Source of the DNA: CAYRHJ01 sp964424105
GTDB taxonomy: Bacteria > Planctomycetota > Phycisphaerae > UBA1845
Reading direction: 5' to 3'
DNA: 64,000 nucleotides
Assembly: GCA_964424105.1 (NCBI GenBank)
Contig: CAYRHJ010000007.1
Coordinates: 1-64,000 of the forward strand
This document shows, one piece after another, positions 1 to 9,374 of the stretch. The first letter of the stretch is position 1. Each line of letters starts with the position of its first letter. Below the pieces are notes generated by a model that saw only the letters and a program-made list of their open reading frames with translations, did not search any database and had not been told where the DNA came from. Made by a program: the position numbers and the translations under genes.

Positions 1-260
1 GCGTCCAGTATGGCAAACGGACGACGCAGTCCATGGCACCCGAACCGCGCCACTAACTCCAGAAACCACCTATTCAGGGAGCGGTCTTCATCCAGTCATG
101 CCCACCGCTTCCTGACGGGCGCGGCTCTGATAATACGCAAGTAATCTGATACACTACATTAGGGCGCAGCGATCTTGGCGCGTTGATGGGCGTTCCATCA
201 GGGCGGCGCGGTCATCGCGGTGCAACGATCCGCCGCCCGGATTTCGCCGAAAGGAATTCG
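1..260. other. Intergenic leader with B-type repeat fragments
   Basis: No convincing gene is seen. Around 78-139 there are two fragments of the B-type palindromic repeat (GAGCGGTCTTC, then CCTGACGGGCGCGGCTCTGA) in opposite orientations. The AT-rich stretch 127-165 just before the first gene could hold its promoter, but no clear -35/-10 pair is visible. Confidence 0.4.
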
Positions 261-1112
261 ATGGTTCAAGATAACCACGCGGGAATCGAAGCAATTCATC
301 GCTCCGTTTCACACCTGCTCGCGGAGGAGGACCCCTCGCTCCTGAAGCGTCCCGAACTTCGCGGCATGCGCCTCCTGCTCGAATACCTGAAACCGGAGCT
401 GATTCAAAACGACCTTGGCGTCAACTCGACGATCGTGGTCTTTGGCGGCAGCCGAATCAAGGACGCCGCCGCTGCCGGCGCGGAGTTCGAGGACGCACAG
501 CGGGCGCTTTCCTGTGACCCCAATAACCCGACCCTGCGAGCGAAATTGCAGGCGGCCGAGCATACCGTTGAGAACGTCGTTTATTACGAAACCGCTCGCG
601 AATTCGCTCGACTCGTTTCCAGCACCTGTCAGATAGAAGGTCGATGCGATTATGTCATCGTGACCGGAGGTGGGCCGGGAATCATGGAAGCGGCCAACCG
701 CGGCGCCCACGACGTCGGGGCCAAGTCCATCGGGCTGAACATTACGATTCCGCAGGAGCAGGAGCCGAATCCGTACATCACACCCGAACTTTGTTTCACG
801 TTTCGATACTTCGCGATACGCAAATTGCATTTCCTGATTCGGGCCAAGGCCCTGGTCGCGTTTCCGGGCGGGTTCGGAACGCTCGACGAGCTTTTTGAAG
901 CCCTGACCCTGATGCAAACGGGGCGACACAATCCCATCCCCATCATTCTGTTTGGCCGGAGTTTTTGGGAGCGGCTGATCAACTGGGATGTTCTAATTCA
1001 GGAGGGCACCATCAGGCCCGACGACCTCGATTTGTTTCAATACGCCGATTCCGCGCAGGACGGCTGGGATCGCATTTTCGCATTTCATAATCAAGGCAGA
1101 ACGCCAAACTAG
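261..1112 (+). CDS. LOG-family protein (lysine-decarboxylase-like nucleotide phosphoribohydrolase)
   Basis: A 283-residue Rossmann-fold LOG-family protein. Known members (TIGR00730-like) hydrolyse nucleoside 5'-monophosphates or cytokinin ribotides, releasing the base. The hallmarks are a GGGPGIMEAANRGA stretch in the middle and PGGFGTLDELFEAL in the second half, which correspond to the nucleotide-binding and catalytic motifs. It is longer than the usual 180-210-residue enzymes because of about 75 N-terminal residues and an insert before the first core motif. ATG 261 is preferred over the upstream TTG/ATG because AAAGG lies about 6 bases ahead. The TAG stop is fused to the left end of a MITE-like repeat. 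The fold is secure; the substrate is not predictable. Confidence 0.85.
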   Translation: MVQDNHAGIEAIHRSVSHLLAEEDPSLLKRPELRGMRLLLEYLKPELIQNDLGVNSTIVVFGGSRIKDAAAAGAEFEDAQRALSCDPNNPTLRAKLQAAEHTVENVVYYETAREFARLVSSTCQIEGRCDYVIVTGGGPGIMEAANRGAHDVGAKSIGLNITIPQEQEPNPYITPELCFTFRYFAIRKLHFLIRAKALVAFPGGFGTLDELFEALTLMQTGRHNPIPIILFGRSFWERLINWDVLIQEGTIRPDDLDLFQYADSAQDGWDRIFAFHNQGRTPN

Positions 1113-1308
1113 TGCTCTGTCAACGCTTATTCTGCGCGTGCGCGGTAATGCTTTCCGAGCCGCGACCGTCAGGGTGGGAACTCGCCTCTTAACAGAGCCG
1201 CGACCCTGGACGCGACCAAGGCGGGAGCGTCCAGTGCGGTCGTGCGCCATGTTTGGCGCGCGTTCGGAACCAACGCCTGACCCGCAGGTTTGGCGATGTC
1301 AGACCACT
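1111..1308 (-). mobile_element. MITE-like dispersed element, copy 1
   Basis: A 198-bp non-coding element. It begins AGTGCTCTGTCAACGC and ends GATGTCAGACCACT, so the ends are imperfect inverted repeats of each other. Its reverse complement aligns over nearly its full length with 39260-39433, including shared inner blocks such as CTGCGGGTCAGGCGTTG and CGCGCGCCAAACATGG. Its first two bases complete the TAG stop of the upstream LOG gene. An inner block (GGACGCTCCCGCCTTGG and neighbours) recurs alone near 52709. No transposase is encoded, so any movement would have to be in trans. Confidence 0.7.
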
Positions 1309-1395
1309 GGGTGTTGATCGACAAAATGGGCACGGAGCGGGATGGCACCCGGTTCTGGTGGCATGGAATCGTCGATCGGCATATAGTCCCCGGTC

Positions 1396-2598
1396 ATGAG
1401 ACGAGCCGTCGTTATCAGCGCCGTGCGAACGCCCATCGGGCGATTCAGGGGCGCGTTGCGACATGTACGACCCGACGATCTCGCCGCCCTCGTCATTCGA
1501 GAAGTGGTTCGCCGCGCCGACATTGATCCAGCCGTTATCGAAGACGTCTATTTCGGCGCCGCCAACCAAGCCGGCGAGGACAACCGCAACGTCGCCCGCA
1601 TGGCTGCCCTGCTGGCTGGGCTGCCGGATAGCGTCCCCGGGTGCACCATGAATCGGCTGTGTGCGTCGAGTCTCACCGCGGTCAATCTCGCCGCCCGAAT
1701 GATCGAAGCCGACCACGGCGATGTTTTCATCGCCGGCGGCGTGGAGAGCATGACTCGCGCACCGCTGGTCATGTCAAAAGCCGAGGAGGAGTTTCCCCGC
1801 GGAGCCCCGCCGATACACGACACCACCATCGGTTGGCGATTCACCAACCCCAGGTTGGCGGAGTTGCACCATCCCTACGGCATGGGGGAAACCGCTGAAA
1901 ACGTGGCCAAGAAATATCACGTCAGCCGCGAAGATCAGGACCGCTTCGCGTATGAATCGCAAATGAAAACCAAGTCGGCTATGGATGCGGGGCGGTTTGC
2001 CGACGAACTGGTGGCCGTCGAGATTCCACAGCGAAAGGGCGAACCGATTGTCGTTGATCGTGACGAACATCCGCGCCCCGAAACAACTATCGACGCCCTG
2101 GCCAAATTGCGGCCCGCGTTCGCAGACGACGGGACAGTGACGGCGGGCAATTCATCCGGCATCAACGACGGGGCTGCCGCGATCCTGCTGGTTGAATATG
2201 AAACCGCACGTACGCTGGGCTTGCCCATACTGGCCATCGTCGGCGCGTCCGCGTCGGCTGGCGTTGATCCCGCCTTCATGGGACTCGGTCCCGTGCCCGC
2301 GACCCGAAAAGCCCTCGATCGGGCGAGTTTGAAGATCGAAGATTTGCACCTGATCGAATTGAACGAAGCCTTCGCAGCCCAATCGCTCGAGTCCATCCGG
2401 CAACTGGGGCTTGACCCGTCGAAGGTCAACCCCAACGGTGGTGCCATCGCCCTGGGACACCCGCTGGGCTGTAGCGGGGCTCGGCTTGTGACCACCCTGG
2501 TCCACGAAATGGCCCGCACCCAAGCCCGCCGGGGTCTAGTCACCATGTGCGTGGGCGTCGGTCAAGGCGTGGCCACGATTTTCGAAGCGCTTGACTAA
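1396..2598 (+). CDS. Acetyl-CoA C-acyltransferase (thiolase)
   Basis: A 400-residue thiolase, the normal length. It catalyses thiolytic cleavage of 3-ketoacyl-CoA or the reverse Claisen condensation. The nucleophile is Cys89 (NRLCASS), the catalytic His is His355 (GHPLG), and the second Cys is Cys385 (CVGVGQG). The NEAFA motif is at 323-327. The N-terminal half (RTPIGRFRGAL, NQAGEDNRNVARMAALLAG, HDTTIGWRF) most resembles the 3-oxoadipyl-CoA thiolase (PcaF/PaaJ) branch. No aromatic-degradation or other beta-oxidation genes lie nearby, so the physiological substrate is uncertain. It appears monocistronic, with a repeat element on each side. Confidence 0.93.
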   Translation: MRRAVVISAVRTPIGRFRGALRHVRPDDLAALVIREVVRRADIDPAVIEDVYFGAANQAGEDNRNVARMAALLAGLPDSVPGCTMNRLCASSLTAVNLAARMIEADHGDVFIAGGVESMTRAPLVMSKAEEEFPRGAPPIHDTTIGWRFTNPRLAELHHPYGMGETAENVAKKYHVSREDQDRFAYESQMKTKSAMDAGRFADELVAVEIPQRKGEPIVVDRDEHPRPETTIDALAKLRPAFADDGTVTAGNSSGINDGAAAILLVEYETARTLGLPILAIVGASASAGVDPAFMGLGPVPATRKALDRASLKIEDLHLIELNEAFAAQSLESIRQLGLDPSKVNPNGGAIALGHPLGCSGARLVTTLVHEMARTQARRGLVTMCVGVGQGVATIFEALD

Positions 2599-2619
2599 AC
2601 CTACAACGCGACATTCACG

Positions 2620-3021
2620 GTTTTTCAGAGCCGCGACCGCAAAGCGAGCGGTCTTCATATGCCCGGGTGGCCCACCACCGGTGGAGGTGGGGGAGTCGAT
2701 GACCACAGCGTGTAGCCGAATGCCGCGGGTCTTATAAACGCGCCGATCACCGCCCGGCCCGCACTCATTCTGTCAATCTTGTAAATCCTGTCAATTCTTG
2801 CGCGGGTGCCCCATCCATCGCGCAGCGATGGGTGGGGTCTCGATGATTCGAGCGCCAGTTGGTTGTCCAAGTCTCACCCACCCCTTCACGAGCCGCGAGC
2901 GCAAAGCGAGCGGTCCCCCGCACTCCGTCACCCCGGCGAAAGCCGGGGTCCAGACAAATTCGTCGCGGTTCAACACTTTCGCGGAAACGACGACCATTGT
3001 TCATTTGACCATCCAAGGATC
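2620..3021 (-). repeat. Composite palindromic repeat array (reverse orientation)
   Basis: Read on the minus strand, this gap carries repeat units E, A (as GGCGAAAGCC variant), B, D with its GACAGGATTTACAAG tail, C (imperfect CCACCACCGGTGGAGG core) and B. Every unit is in the opposite orientation to the arrays at 20-49 kb. Small reading frames here are translations of repeats and were not annotated. Confidence 0.8.
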
Positions 3022-3022
3022 A

Positions 3023-3586
3023 CTAAAAAGTCTTGACCTCCTCGATCGCCCCAACGACTCGGATCAGTTCCAGCGGCTTGATCATGCAAACATCATAACC
3101 GCATTTCGCCAGCGCATCGGCCTTGCGTTGATCCTCCGCCACGCCGATCAACACCGTAGGCCCACCTGTTCGCGCCTTGATCGATTCCGCAAATGTATCC
3201 GATTGCAGGTCAGGCGTGACAGGATGAACGATCATGGCGTGCGGATCGAAACGAGCAGCCTCGACGCCCGCGGCAAACGCGGATTCCGCGGCTCGAATTT
3301 CACAGAATTTTTGGGCACCGAGGGATCGAAGAAGGGGTCTCGATATCTCGCCCGACGGATCGACCACCAGCACCCGCCGCATTCCCGTCTCCAAACGTTC
3401 CATCGGAAAGCCATGGGCCCGCATGAAACGAAGTAGCTCCGTCTTGGGTATCCGCCGTTCCCGACTCCCCGGAACGCGGTAACCCCGAAGCTCCCCGCTG
3501 TCGAACCATTTGGACACCGTGCGTGGTGCGACTTGGCAGATGCGGGCAACCTGCCCCGTCGTCAAAATATCCTTTTGTGGATCCAT
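3023..3586 (-). CDS. HTH (excisionase/MerR-type) DNA-binding protein with pseudo-receiver domain
   Basis: A 187-residue probable regulator. The N-terminal 60 residues form an excisionase/BldC-like winged helix-turn-helix (TTGQVARICQVAPRTVSKWF, then GYRVPGSRERRIPK). The C-terminal 110 residues resemble a CheY-like receiver, with the VLVVDPSGEISRPL strand in place of the usual acidic pocket and IKPLELIRVV near the end. The normal phospho-acceptor region reads IVHPVTPDL, so a phosphorylatable Asp is not obvious and the domain may act as a pseudo-receiver. ATG 3586 is chosen because the MDPQKD start immediately precedes the conserved HTH; in-frame ATGs lie upstream at 3616 and 3628. The target genes are unknown. 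Confidence 0.75.
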   Translation of the reverse strand: MDPQKDILTTGQVARICQVAPRTVSKWFDSGELRGYRVPGSRERRIPKTELLRFMRAHGFPMERLETGMRRVLVVDPSGEISRPLLRSLGAQKFCEIRAAESAFAAGVEAARFDPHAMIVHPVTPDLQSDTFAESIKARTGGPTVLIGVAEDQRKADALAKCGYDVCMIKPLELIRVVGAIEEVKTF

Positions 3587-4299
3587 AGCCTCGCCCGACG
3601 ATGCCCAGCGAGCCATGATTGATATCATTGATGGCAGCGCTCACCATACATTAGGAAACGAGCAACCCCGCCGAACGGCCCGACACCCTTGACCCATCCC
3701 CCAACATGGAATCGGTAGGGCACCATGCCCAGTTTGGTTCTCCCCAGCCACGTCGCCCAACGAACTCGCCGAATGGCAAATCTGTCGAAGCAGAGGTCCC
3801 AAAATACCTATGAACGTGTTTCGAAAGTGTCTTTTCTTTCCGAGCCGCGACCGTAAAGGAAGCGCTCTTTCTTCGAATGGCAAAAAGATCGAACCGCTGC
3901 GCTCGACCCCCAAACGGCTCTTGAAACAGTTTCTAAGCCAAGCGACCCCACAAGCCGTCCGAATGTGAAGTGACGCGGAAAGTTCGCCAACGCATCAACG
4001 CTTACCGATTGAGATTTTCTTCCGCGACCCGCTCGACAAATGAATCGACCATTTACCACCGCTCGCCGGCGGTCACCCAAGACGCCGGCAAGCGCATGAC
4101 CGGTTGTGGTCGAAACCTCTTATCATTTCGAAGCTTGCAATACCGCAAGGATACCACGCCGGGCGTGGAAAACGGGAATCGATTTGAATCACCCCAATCC
4201 GGTAAGGTAAGCGGTTTACCGAGCCGAAACAGGCCAGCAATCGACACTTTTCGCGTTCACCTGCCGTTGGCACTTCGTCGATGGGAGTCGTGCGGTCGA
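3587..4299. other. Intergenic region with one B-type repeat
   Basis: About 710 bases without a convincing gene. A B-type palindrome in reverse orientation (GAGCCGCGACCG..GCGCTCTTTC) lies at 3840-3872. Open frames here lack recognisable sequence or ribosome-binding sites. Confidence 0.45.
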
Positions 4300-4692
4300 A
4301 TGGACAACGAAACGTCGAATTCCCCTATCATCGAACAATTCGACTTGAAAGGAACCGGGGCTTCCATGCGAATGTCAGGATTGGACGAACTGGTCCAACA
4401 GTGGGCCGCCAAGAATCAATACCTCTGCCGACACGTGCGATACGACGATCCCGAACGCGACGTGCTGGTGGTATTTCTAAACCACGTATCGGCTCGGTTC
4501 AGAAACGGTCGACTTCAGCGGATAGACCACCCCACCCAATGTCGTCAAACCGGCGCAGCCACGCACGAACTAGCCCGACTCTTCGCCCTTTGCGGGTTTA
4601 TTGAGTCGCTCTCGTTGGCCATGAATGCTGATGCAAACGCCCCAGCCAGGCCAATTAACGAAACCACCGCGCGACCCGCACCGCGAGCGTAG
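4300..4692 (+). CDS. Hypothetical protein
   Basis: A 130-residue frame with no family I recognise. The plausible core begins at MRMSGLDELVQQWAAKNQ (ATG 4366, with GAAAGG about 13 bases upstream) and includes a hydrophobic strand VLVVFLNHVSARF and an amphipathic segment ELARLFALCGFIESLSL. The C-terminal 25 residues are Ala/Pro/Arg-rich and low in complexity. The frame stays open further upstream to 3970, but that part looks like untranslated sequence. Whether ATG 4300 or 4366 is used cannot be decided, and the gene could be spurious. Confidence 0.4.
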   Translation: MDNETSNSPIIEQFDLKGTGASMRMSGLDELVQQWAAKNQYLCRHVRYDDPERDVLVVFLNHVSARFRNGRLQRIDHPTQCRQTGAATHELARLFALCGFIESLSLAMNADANAPARPINETTARPAPRA

Positions 4693-5594
4693 AACACAAC
4701 ATGCACCTACACTCCAATCCACGCAACACCAAACACAGGCCATCGCGACGCCAGCCAAGCTTCGCCAAGCCATCGAAAGTTCAGTCGTGCCTTAGGATTC
4801 GTCCCCAGCCAATCCTAAGCCGGGATTTCGTCGAGAATGTACGCCAGTGTTTGCAGCGGGAGTGTCGATTGTAACACCCCAAGGACAAAACTGACGATTT
4901 CTGTGAACAAGACCATGGTAAAATCCTTTCAAGAAAAGGATGCTCCGCCCGCGAAACAATTGAAGTGGTTTCGCCGACCTACGTTTGACAAAGTCCGATA
5001 AGCAAAATAGGTAAAACAAATAAATTTGCTAAAGTTTGACGCCGAAAGGCTCCGAAAACTCGAAGACCGTGGCTTGCGCGAAATCGCTTGGTGAAGAAAA
5101 TGCCCGCGACTCCGCGCGTGATTCCGAATTGTGTGAAGCCTAAGGGAGGCAAGTTGCTGGCCAATTGGATTTGGGATCGAACGGGAGAGATTCGTCACTG
5201 CAAGTGCGCAGTTACAAATGCCGTCGGGTGAATCAAACCCGCACCATCCCTGCCGCGAGCCCGAAGTCCGAAATGTACCAGTCCTATGCATACTCGACTC
5301 AACAGCGCACCAGCCGACGTTGCCGCCGGTGCAAACGAACACCAAAACCGGCAAGGCCCCGCGATGCAACACTCGCGCAAGAGCCTGCGAAAAGACGGGC
5401 ACAACCCGTGCGAAAACAGTGGAGAACGATCTGAAGCTAATGATGATGCGCGAATAGGTCAACAAAATTGTTCCGATAAGTCCGTGTTACCAACACTGAG
5501 AACTGAGATTCGATGGACTTCAATTGTTTCGATTAGGCAATGATCTGCTAAGTTGGCTAATATGGGTAGCCGATGGACGCGGAACTGGGATAAA
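4693..5594. other. Long AT-richer intergenic region upstream of XRE regulator
   Basis: About 900 bases without a gene I can support. The stretch 4920-5120 is clearly more AT-rich than the surroundings. A minus-strand frame of 178 codons at 4929-5465 has no recognisable domain and unconvincing composition. The region may carry promoters or a small RNA, but nothing specific is visible. Confidence 0.4.
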
Positions 5595-5611
5595 TGGGTA
5601 GATTCTACCCA
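5595..5611. promoter_or_regulatory. Perfect 8-bp-arm palindrome, candidate operator
   Basis: The sequence TGGGTAGATTCTACCCA is a perfect inverted repeat with a one-base centre. It lies 24 bases before the start of the XRE regulator, and a further GGGTAG half-site lies near 5564. This size and position are typical of autoregulatory XRE operators; the binding itself is inferred. Confidence 0.5.
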
Positions 5612-5634
5612 GCGAGGCGGGGCTAAGAAGAAAG

Positions 5635-6507
5635 ATGAAAACGATTTCCGAGAACAGTGAAATTTTGCTTGAACCGGCTGTGGGATTTTCGATCCGGCAG
5701 GCTCGGCTGCGCGCCGGGATAACCCAGGTGCAACTCGCGCGGGTCATCGCCCGATCAGGAAAGTTCCTCAGCGAAGTTGAAACGGGCAAGGCGCGAATCA
5801 CTCAGCAGGACCTGATCAAACTGGCTGACTCCATGGGTGTTTCCGCGGAAACGATTCTCGATCACGAACAACCGCAATCAGGATGGGACGCCGGCAATGC
5901 ACCGCGACGAATTCGCGATGTGCAACCCACCGGATTGGCTGTTCAGTCCTTCGGAAATCTCATGCTCCATCTGGACCGATCCGGGTGGTTGCGAGGGGCA
6001 CGATTATGGATGATCGGTCACGAGCCGTTTGCCGAGGAGCGTGACTTGGCCTTGGTCGAGCAGGTGGCTTCCTTGGTCAGCGCCAAGGGCATTCAATTGC
6101 GATACGTCTTTCCCGGCGATCGATTGAACACCGACCAATCACCCCACTCACCGGACCAACAGGGAACGTTGGAACTCCTGCCCGATGATCTGGTCCGCGC
6201 CCTGCGCTGGTCGGCCATCATGCGCAGGGAGATGGCAAGGTCCCGCGAATGCGTGGCCGGCTATGCGGTCACGTCACCCTTGCCAACCTATTGCCACAGC
6301 CACACGATTCTATGGGTCGAGACGGAAGACGTGTCCTGGAGCGACGTCATGCCGCTGGTCTACTGCCGGTCCATGACGCGAACGTTTGAAAAACCGAACG
6401 AGAGCACCGCGTTCTGGTATCACCTGCCCAGGGATGACGGTTCGCAGTTCCTGTTGGAGTTGGCCCATCAATTGAAAGTCGTTCGCGGTGAAGCGCCGCG
6501 GACCTGA
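5635..6507 (+). CDS. XRE-family transcriptional regulator with large C-terminal domain
   Basis: A 290-residue protein. Residues about 17-75 form a classical lambda-repressor-like HTH (IRQARLRAGITQVQLARVIA, then SGKFLSEVETGKARITQQDL). The remaining 210 residues are not recognised. They include a linker and a possible alpha/beta sensor region with LRYVFPGDRL, LVRALRWSAIMRREMA and HTILWVETEDVSWSDVMPLV. A purine-rich AAGAAGAAAG precedes ATG 5635, and a perfect palindrome sits just upstream. The next gene, a Ser/Thr kinase, starts 63 bases downstream on the same strand, so the pair may be co-transcribed. The ligand and regulon are unknown. Confidence 0.8.
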   Translation: MKTISENSEILLEPAVGFSIRQARLRAGITQVQLARVIARSGKFLSEVETGKARITQQDLIKLADSMGVSAETILDHEQPQSGWDAGNAPRRIRDVQPTGLAVQSFGNLMLHLDRSGWLRGARLWMIGHEPFAEERDLALVEQVASLVSAKGIQLRYVFPGDRLNTDQSPHSPDQQGTLELLPDDLVRALRWSAIMRREMARSRECVAGYAVTSPLPTYCHSHTILWVETEDVSWSDVMPLVYCRSMTRTFEKPNESTAFWYHLPRDDGSQFLLELAHQLKVVRGEAPRT

Positions 6508-6570
6508 TTCGGGTTCCTCGCTCGCGTCGCGCCCGTCTGCGGCGTGATGCGGATAGGGATGTGCTCGTCT

Positions 6571-9054
6571 ATGACAAACCGCTCGCAACTACAATGTCCC
6601 CATTGTCGCGACGTCCTGGAATGGGCCACGCGATCGGACACCGCCCTGCGCCGTTGTCGCGGGTGTGGCTTTGTCTATCCGGTTCAGCGTGTCACAGCCG
6701 AAGATTCCATCGACCGCGATCACCAAGTCATTCCCTGCGATCGCTACCGCCTCATCAAACCCCTGCACGCCTGGGGCACGGGCCGGGTGTATCTCGCCCG
6801 ACATCTGATCCTCGACGAACCTTGCGTCATCAAGTTGTTGTCCCCCGTGGATCCCGGTTATTCGGAGGAAGCTTGCCGTCGCCTGACGGCGGAAGCAAAA
6901 GCCGGTTTCCGCATTCACCATCCCAATGTAGCCCGCGTGCTGGATTGTGATCGCAACGGTGACGACTGGTATTTCGTCATGGAGTTCGTCGACGGTTCAA
7001 ACCTGCGCGACGTCGCTCAATCCTGCGGACGGCTCCCCTGGGCCCAGGTGGTCGAGATCGCTCAGCAAGTCGCCAAGGGCTTGTCGGAGATTCACCAGGC
7101 CGGGCTTTTTCATCGCGACATGAAACCTGCCAATTTGATACTCTGCCCCGACGGCGGAGTGAAAATCATGGACCTGGGCCTGGCCCAATTCGCGAATCCC
7201 CGCCACGCCAAACTCACCGAACCCGGAAGAACGGGTTTCGGCATCGGCACGCCCCAGTACATGTCGCCCGAACAGCGCGGCGGAGACGCACCCGTCACCG
7301 AACGCACCGACCTGTACGGCCTGGGCGCGACCCTGTATCACCTCCTGGTGGGTTATCCGCCCTGTCGAGGTGATGGGCCATTGGATTACCTGACCGGCGG
7401 CGACTGCCACGCGCCGATTCATTGGCCTCAAGATATGATCCCGCCCATCCCCACTTGGCTCCGCGAAGTCGTGGACACCTGCCTTTCGATCGATCCCGAA
7501 CAACGCTACCCGAACACGCAGGAATTGTTACGCGCCATGGAAAAATGGGCCGGTGCTCCGTCAAGCCAAGCCCCGTCCGCATTTCCCGCCGGTGTGGGCA
7601 AACCGCATGGCATCGTCGTGCTCCCGTTCGAACACGTCGGCGGTCACACCGAGATCGATTGGGTCGGACAGGCGCTCGCGGAAGACGTGCACAACACCCT
7701 GCTGACCTGTCCATCGCTACAAGTCATCGATCGGCATGAATATGTAGCCCTCCTGGGACGCGTTCATGCAGCCGATCGGTCAACCCTGACCAACGCCCAA
7801 CTGATCGATGCCGCCCAACGGCTGGGCGCCGCCATCGTCATTCGCGGCACCTTCCAGCAGACCGATACGCGCTGGAGCGTGGCCGCCTCCAAACTGGACG
7901 TCGACCATCCCGCCGGTCAAGTGCTGTGCAAGGTCAAGGGGGCCTTTGCGGACGTATTGGACCTGCAAGGCGAAGTGGCCAAACAGGTCGTCGAAGCCCT
8001 GGGGGCAGACCCGGCGCGCTCCGGCGAATCGAGACGCAGGTCCGCCGGTCGACTGAGCAAATCCGCTCGCAAATCCTACGTGTCAGCCCATGCCTCGTTT
8101 GCCGCAGGACACTATGCCAAGTCCGTCGAGCACTGCCTCGTGGGTCTGCGAAAGGCACCGGACAGCGTGGAGTTGTTGAGCCTGATGGGCGTGTGTCACG
8201 CTCGCCAAGCCGCCTACGATCTAGCCATCCATTGTCATCGAAAACTCGAAGAAATCGCACGAGATCGCGACGATGCCCACATGCTCGTCGAAGCCACCGG
8301 AAATCTCGGCGTCATGTTTTACTACAAGGGTGAATACGCACGGGCGTTTGAATTGATGCGCCAGGCGGGACAGTTGGCCGGCGAACTGAACCTCCTGCCC
8401 CTGCTGGCCAAGACGTCGAACAACATTGGATTCGTGCTGACCCGCATGGAGCGATACACCGAGGCGGACCAGGCTTTTGAAGAGGCCATTCGCATCAAGC
8501 TTTCGCTCGGCGCCACCGCCGCACTGGTATCACCCTACAATGGCCGAGGCGAAATCGCCCTGAACCTGGGACGATTCCGAGAGGCTATGGAATTCTATTC
8601 CCGCGCACTGGAATGGTCGCGAAAGCTCGGAGACCAGGTCAACATCGGCATCGGACGCACCAACCTGGGGCGATGTCTGCTTCACCTCGGAGCGCTCGAC
8701 GAAGCCCAGGATCACCTCCACGAGGCCATTCGCACGCTTTCGTCAACTGAATTCTGGAACGGGATGACGCTGGCCTACGAGCAATTGGCAAACTTGCATA
8801 TCAAGCGTCAGCAGTCACAAGCCGCGTTGGAGTGCATCGAGCGCCGCATCGAGCTGGCCCGCAAGCACGACAATCGTTACGCCGAATCCGCCGCGTGGGA
8901 ACAAAAATCCAGGGCCTACGAACTCAATCAACAAAAAGATGAAGCCATCGAGTGTATGCGCCGGTCCTTCCATTTGCAGCGATCCAAATCGCCCTACGAC
9001 ACGGTCGAGAACCGTGACACGTCGACCTATTCCAACTCGCGCTTGCGAAGCTGA
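6571..9054 (+). CDS. Serine/threonine protein kinase with zinc ribbon and TPR repeats
   Basis: An 827-residue multidomain protein. A zinc ribbon (Cys9, Cys12, Cys29, Cys32) precedes a Hanks-type kinase domain at about 55-330. Visible kinase elements are the glycine-rich GTGRVYLA, the VIK lysine near 88, HRDMKPANLIL with catalytic Asp183, DLG (Asp201) in place of DFG, and GTPQYMSPEQ. A following region (GIVVLPFEHVGGHTEIDWVG) resembles the CsgG/FlgO/TolB-N-like alpha/beta domains often fused to such kinases. The C-terminal 300 residues are tetratricopeptide repeats with alternating aromatic and Ala positions. No transmembrane segment is seen, so it is probably cytoplasmic. In-frame starts at 6544, 6547 and 6559 are also possible. 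Its substrate is unknown. Confidence 0.88.
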   Translation: MTNRSQLQCPHCRDVLEWATRSDTALRRCRGCGFVYPVQRVTAEDSIDRDHQVIPCDRYRLIKPLHAWGTGRVYLARHLILDEPCVIKLLSPVDPGYSEEACRRLTAEAKAGFRIHHPNVARVLDCDRNGDDWYFVMEFVDGSNLRDVAQSCGRLPWAQVVEIAQQVAKGLSEIHQAGLFHRDMKPANLILCPDGGVKIMDLGLAQFANPRHAKLTEPGRTGFGIGTPQYMSPEQRGGDAPVTERTDLYGLGATLYHLLVGYPPCRGDGPLDYLTGGDCHAPIHWPQDMIPPIPTWLREVVDTCLSIDPEQRYPNTQELLRAMEKWAGAPSSQAPSAFPAGVGKPHGIVVLPFEHVGGHTEIDWVGQALAEDVHNTLLTCPSLQVIDRHEYVALLGRVHAADRSTLTNAQLIDAAQRLGAAIVIRGTFQQTDTRWSVAASKLDVDHPAGQVLCKVKGAFADVLDLQGEVAKQVVEALGADPARSGESRRRSAGRLSKSARKSYVSAHASFAAGHYAKSVEHCLVGLRKAPDSVELLSLMGVCHARQAAYDLAIHCHRKLEEIARDRDDAHMLVEATGNLGVMFYYKGEYARAFELMRQAGQLAGELNLLPLLAKTSNNIGFVLTRMERYTEADQAFEEAIRIKLSLGATAALVSPYNGRGEIALNLGRFREAMEFYSRALEWSRKLGDQVNIGIGRTNLGRCLLHLGALDEAQDHLHEAIRTLSSTEFWNGMTLAYEQLANLHIKRQQSQAALECIERRIELARKHDNRYAESAAWEQKSRAYELNQQKDEAIECMRRSFHLQRSKSPYDTVENRDTSTYSNSRLRS

Positions 9055-9374
9055 GCACTCCTGACTGATTCAGAGCCGCGACCGTGAGCGAGCGGTCTTT
9101 CAACTATATCAACGCCCCACGTCCCGGAAAACGACGTTTCCAGCCCGCAAACGACCCTGACCAAGATTTCCACAAAATGTGTCGCGCCTGGCGCGATATA
9201 GGGATGACGAATCGGCCGCGGGCGTGATGAATCGCCCCGCCGTCGATCGGCTGGCGGATCGGTACCGCAAGCCGTTGATCTCGTGGAACGAGCACACGTG
9301 AACATGACACGGCACGATTGCAATAACAACTTCCGCGAAAATCGGGCCTTGCCACACCAGGCCACACATACACC
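9055..9374. other. Intergenic boundary before phage module
   Basis: No gene is seen. A B-type palindrome in reverse orientation (CAGAGCCGCGACCG..GAGCGGTCTTTC) lies at about 9070-9103. The rest has no repeats I recognise and may carry the promoter of the phage structural operon. Confidence 0.4.

Noticed and set aside
2798..3436. 212-codon plus-strand frame over repeats and the HTH gene
   Set aside because: Its first third translates repeats and the rest is antisense to a recognisable regulator.
4929..5465. 178-codon minus-strand frame upstream of the XRE gene
   Set aside because: No domain, Cys/Arg-rich composition and location in an AT-rich intergenic region. Probably chance.
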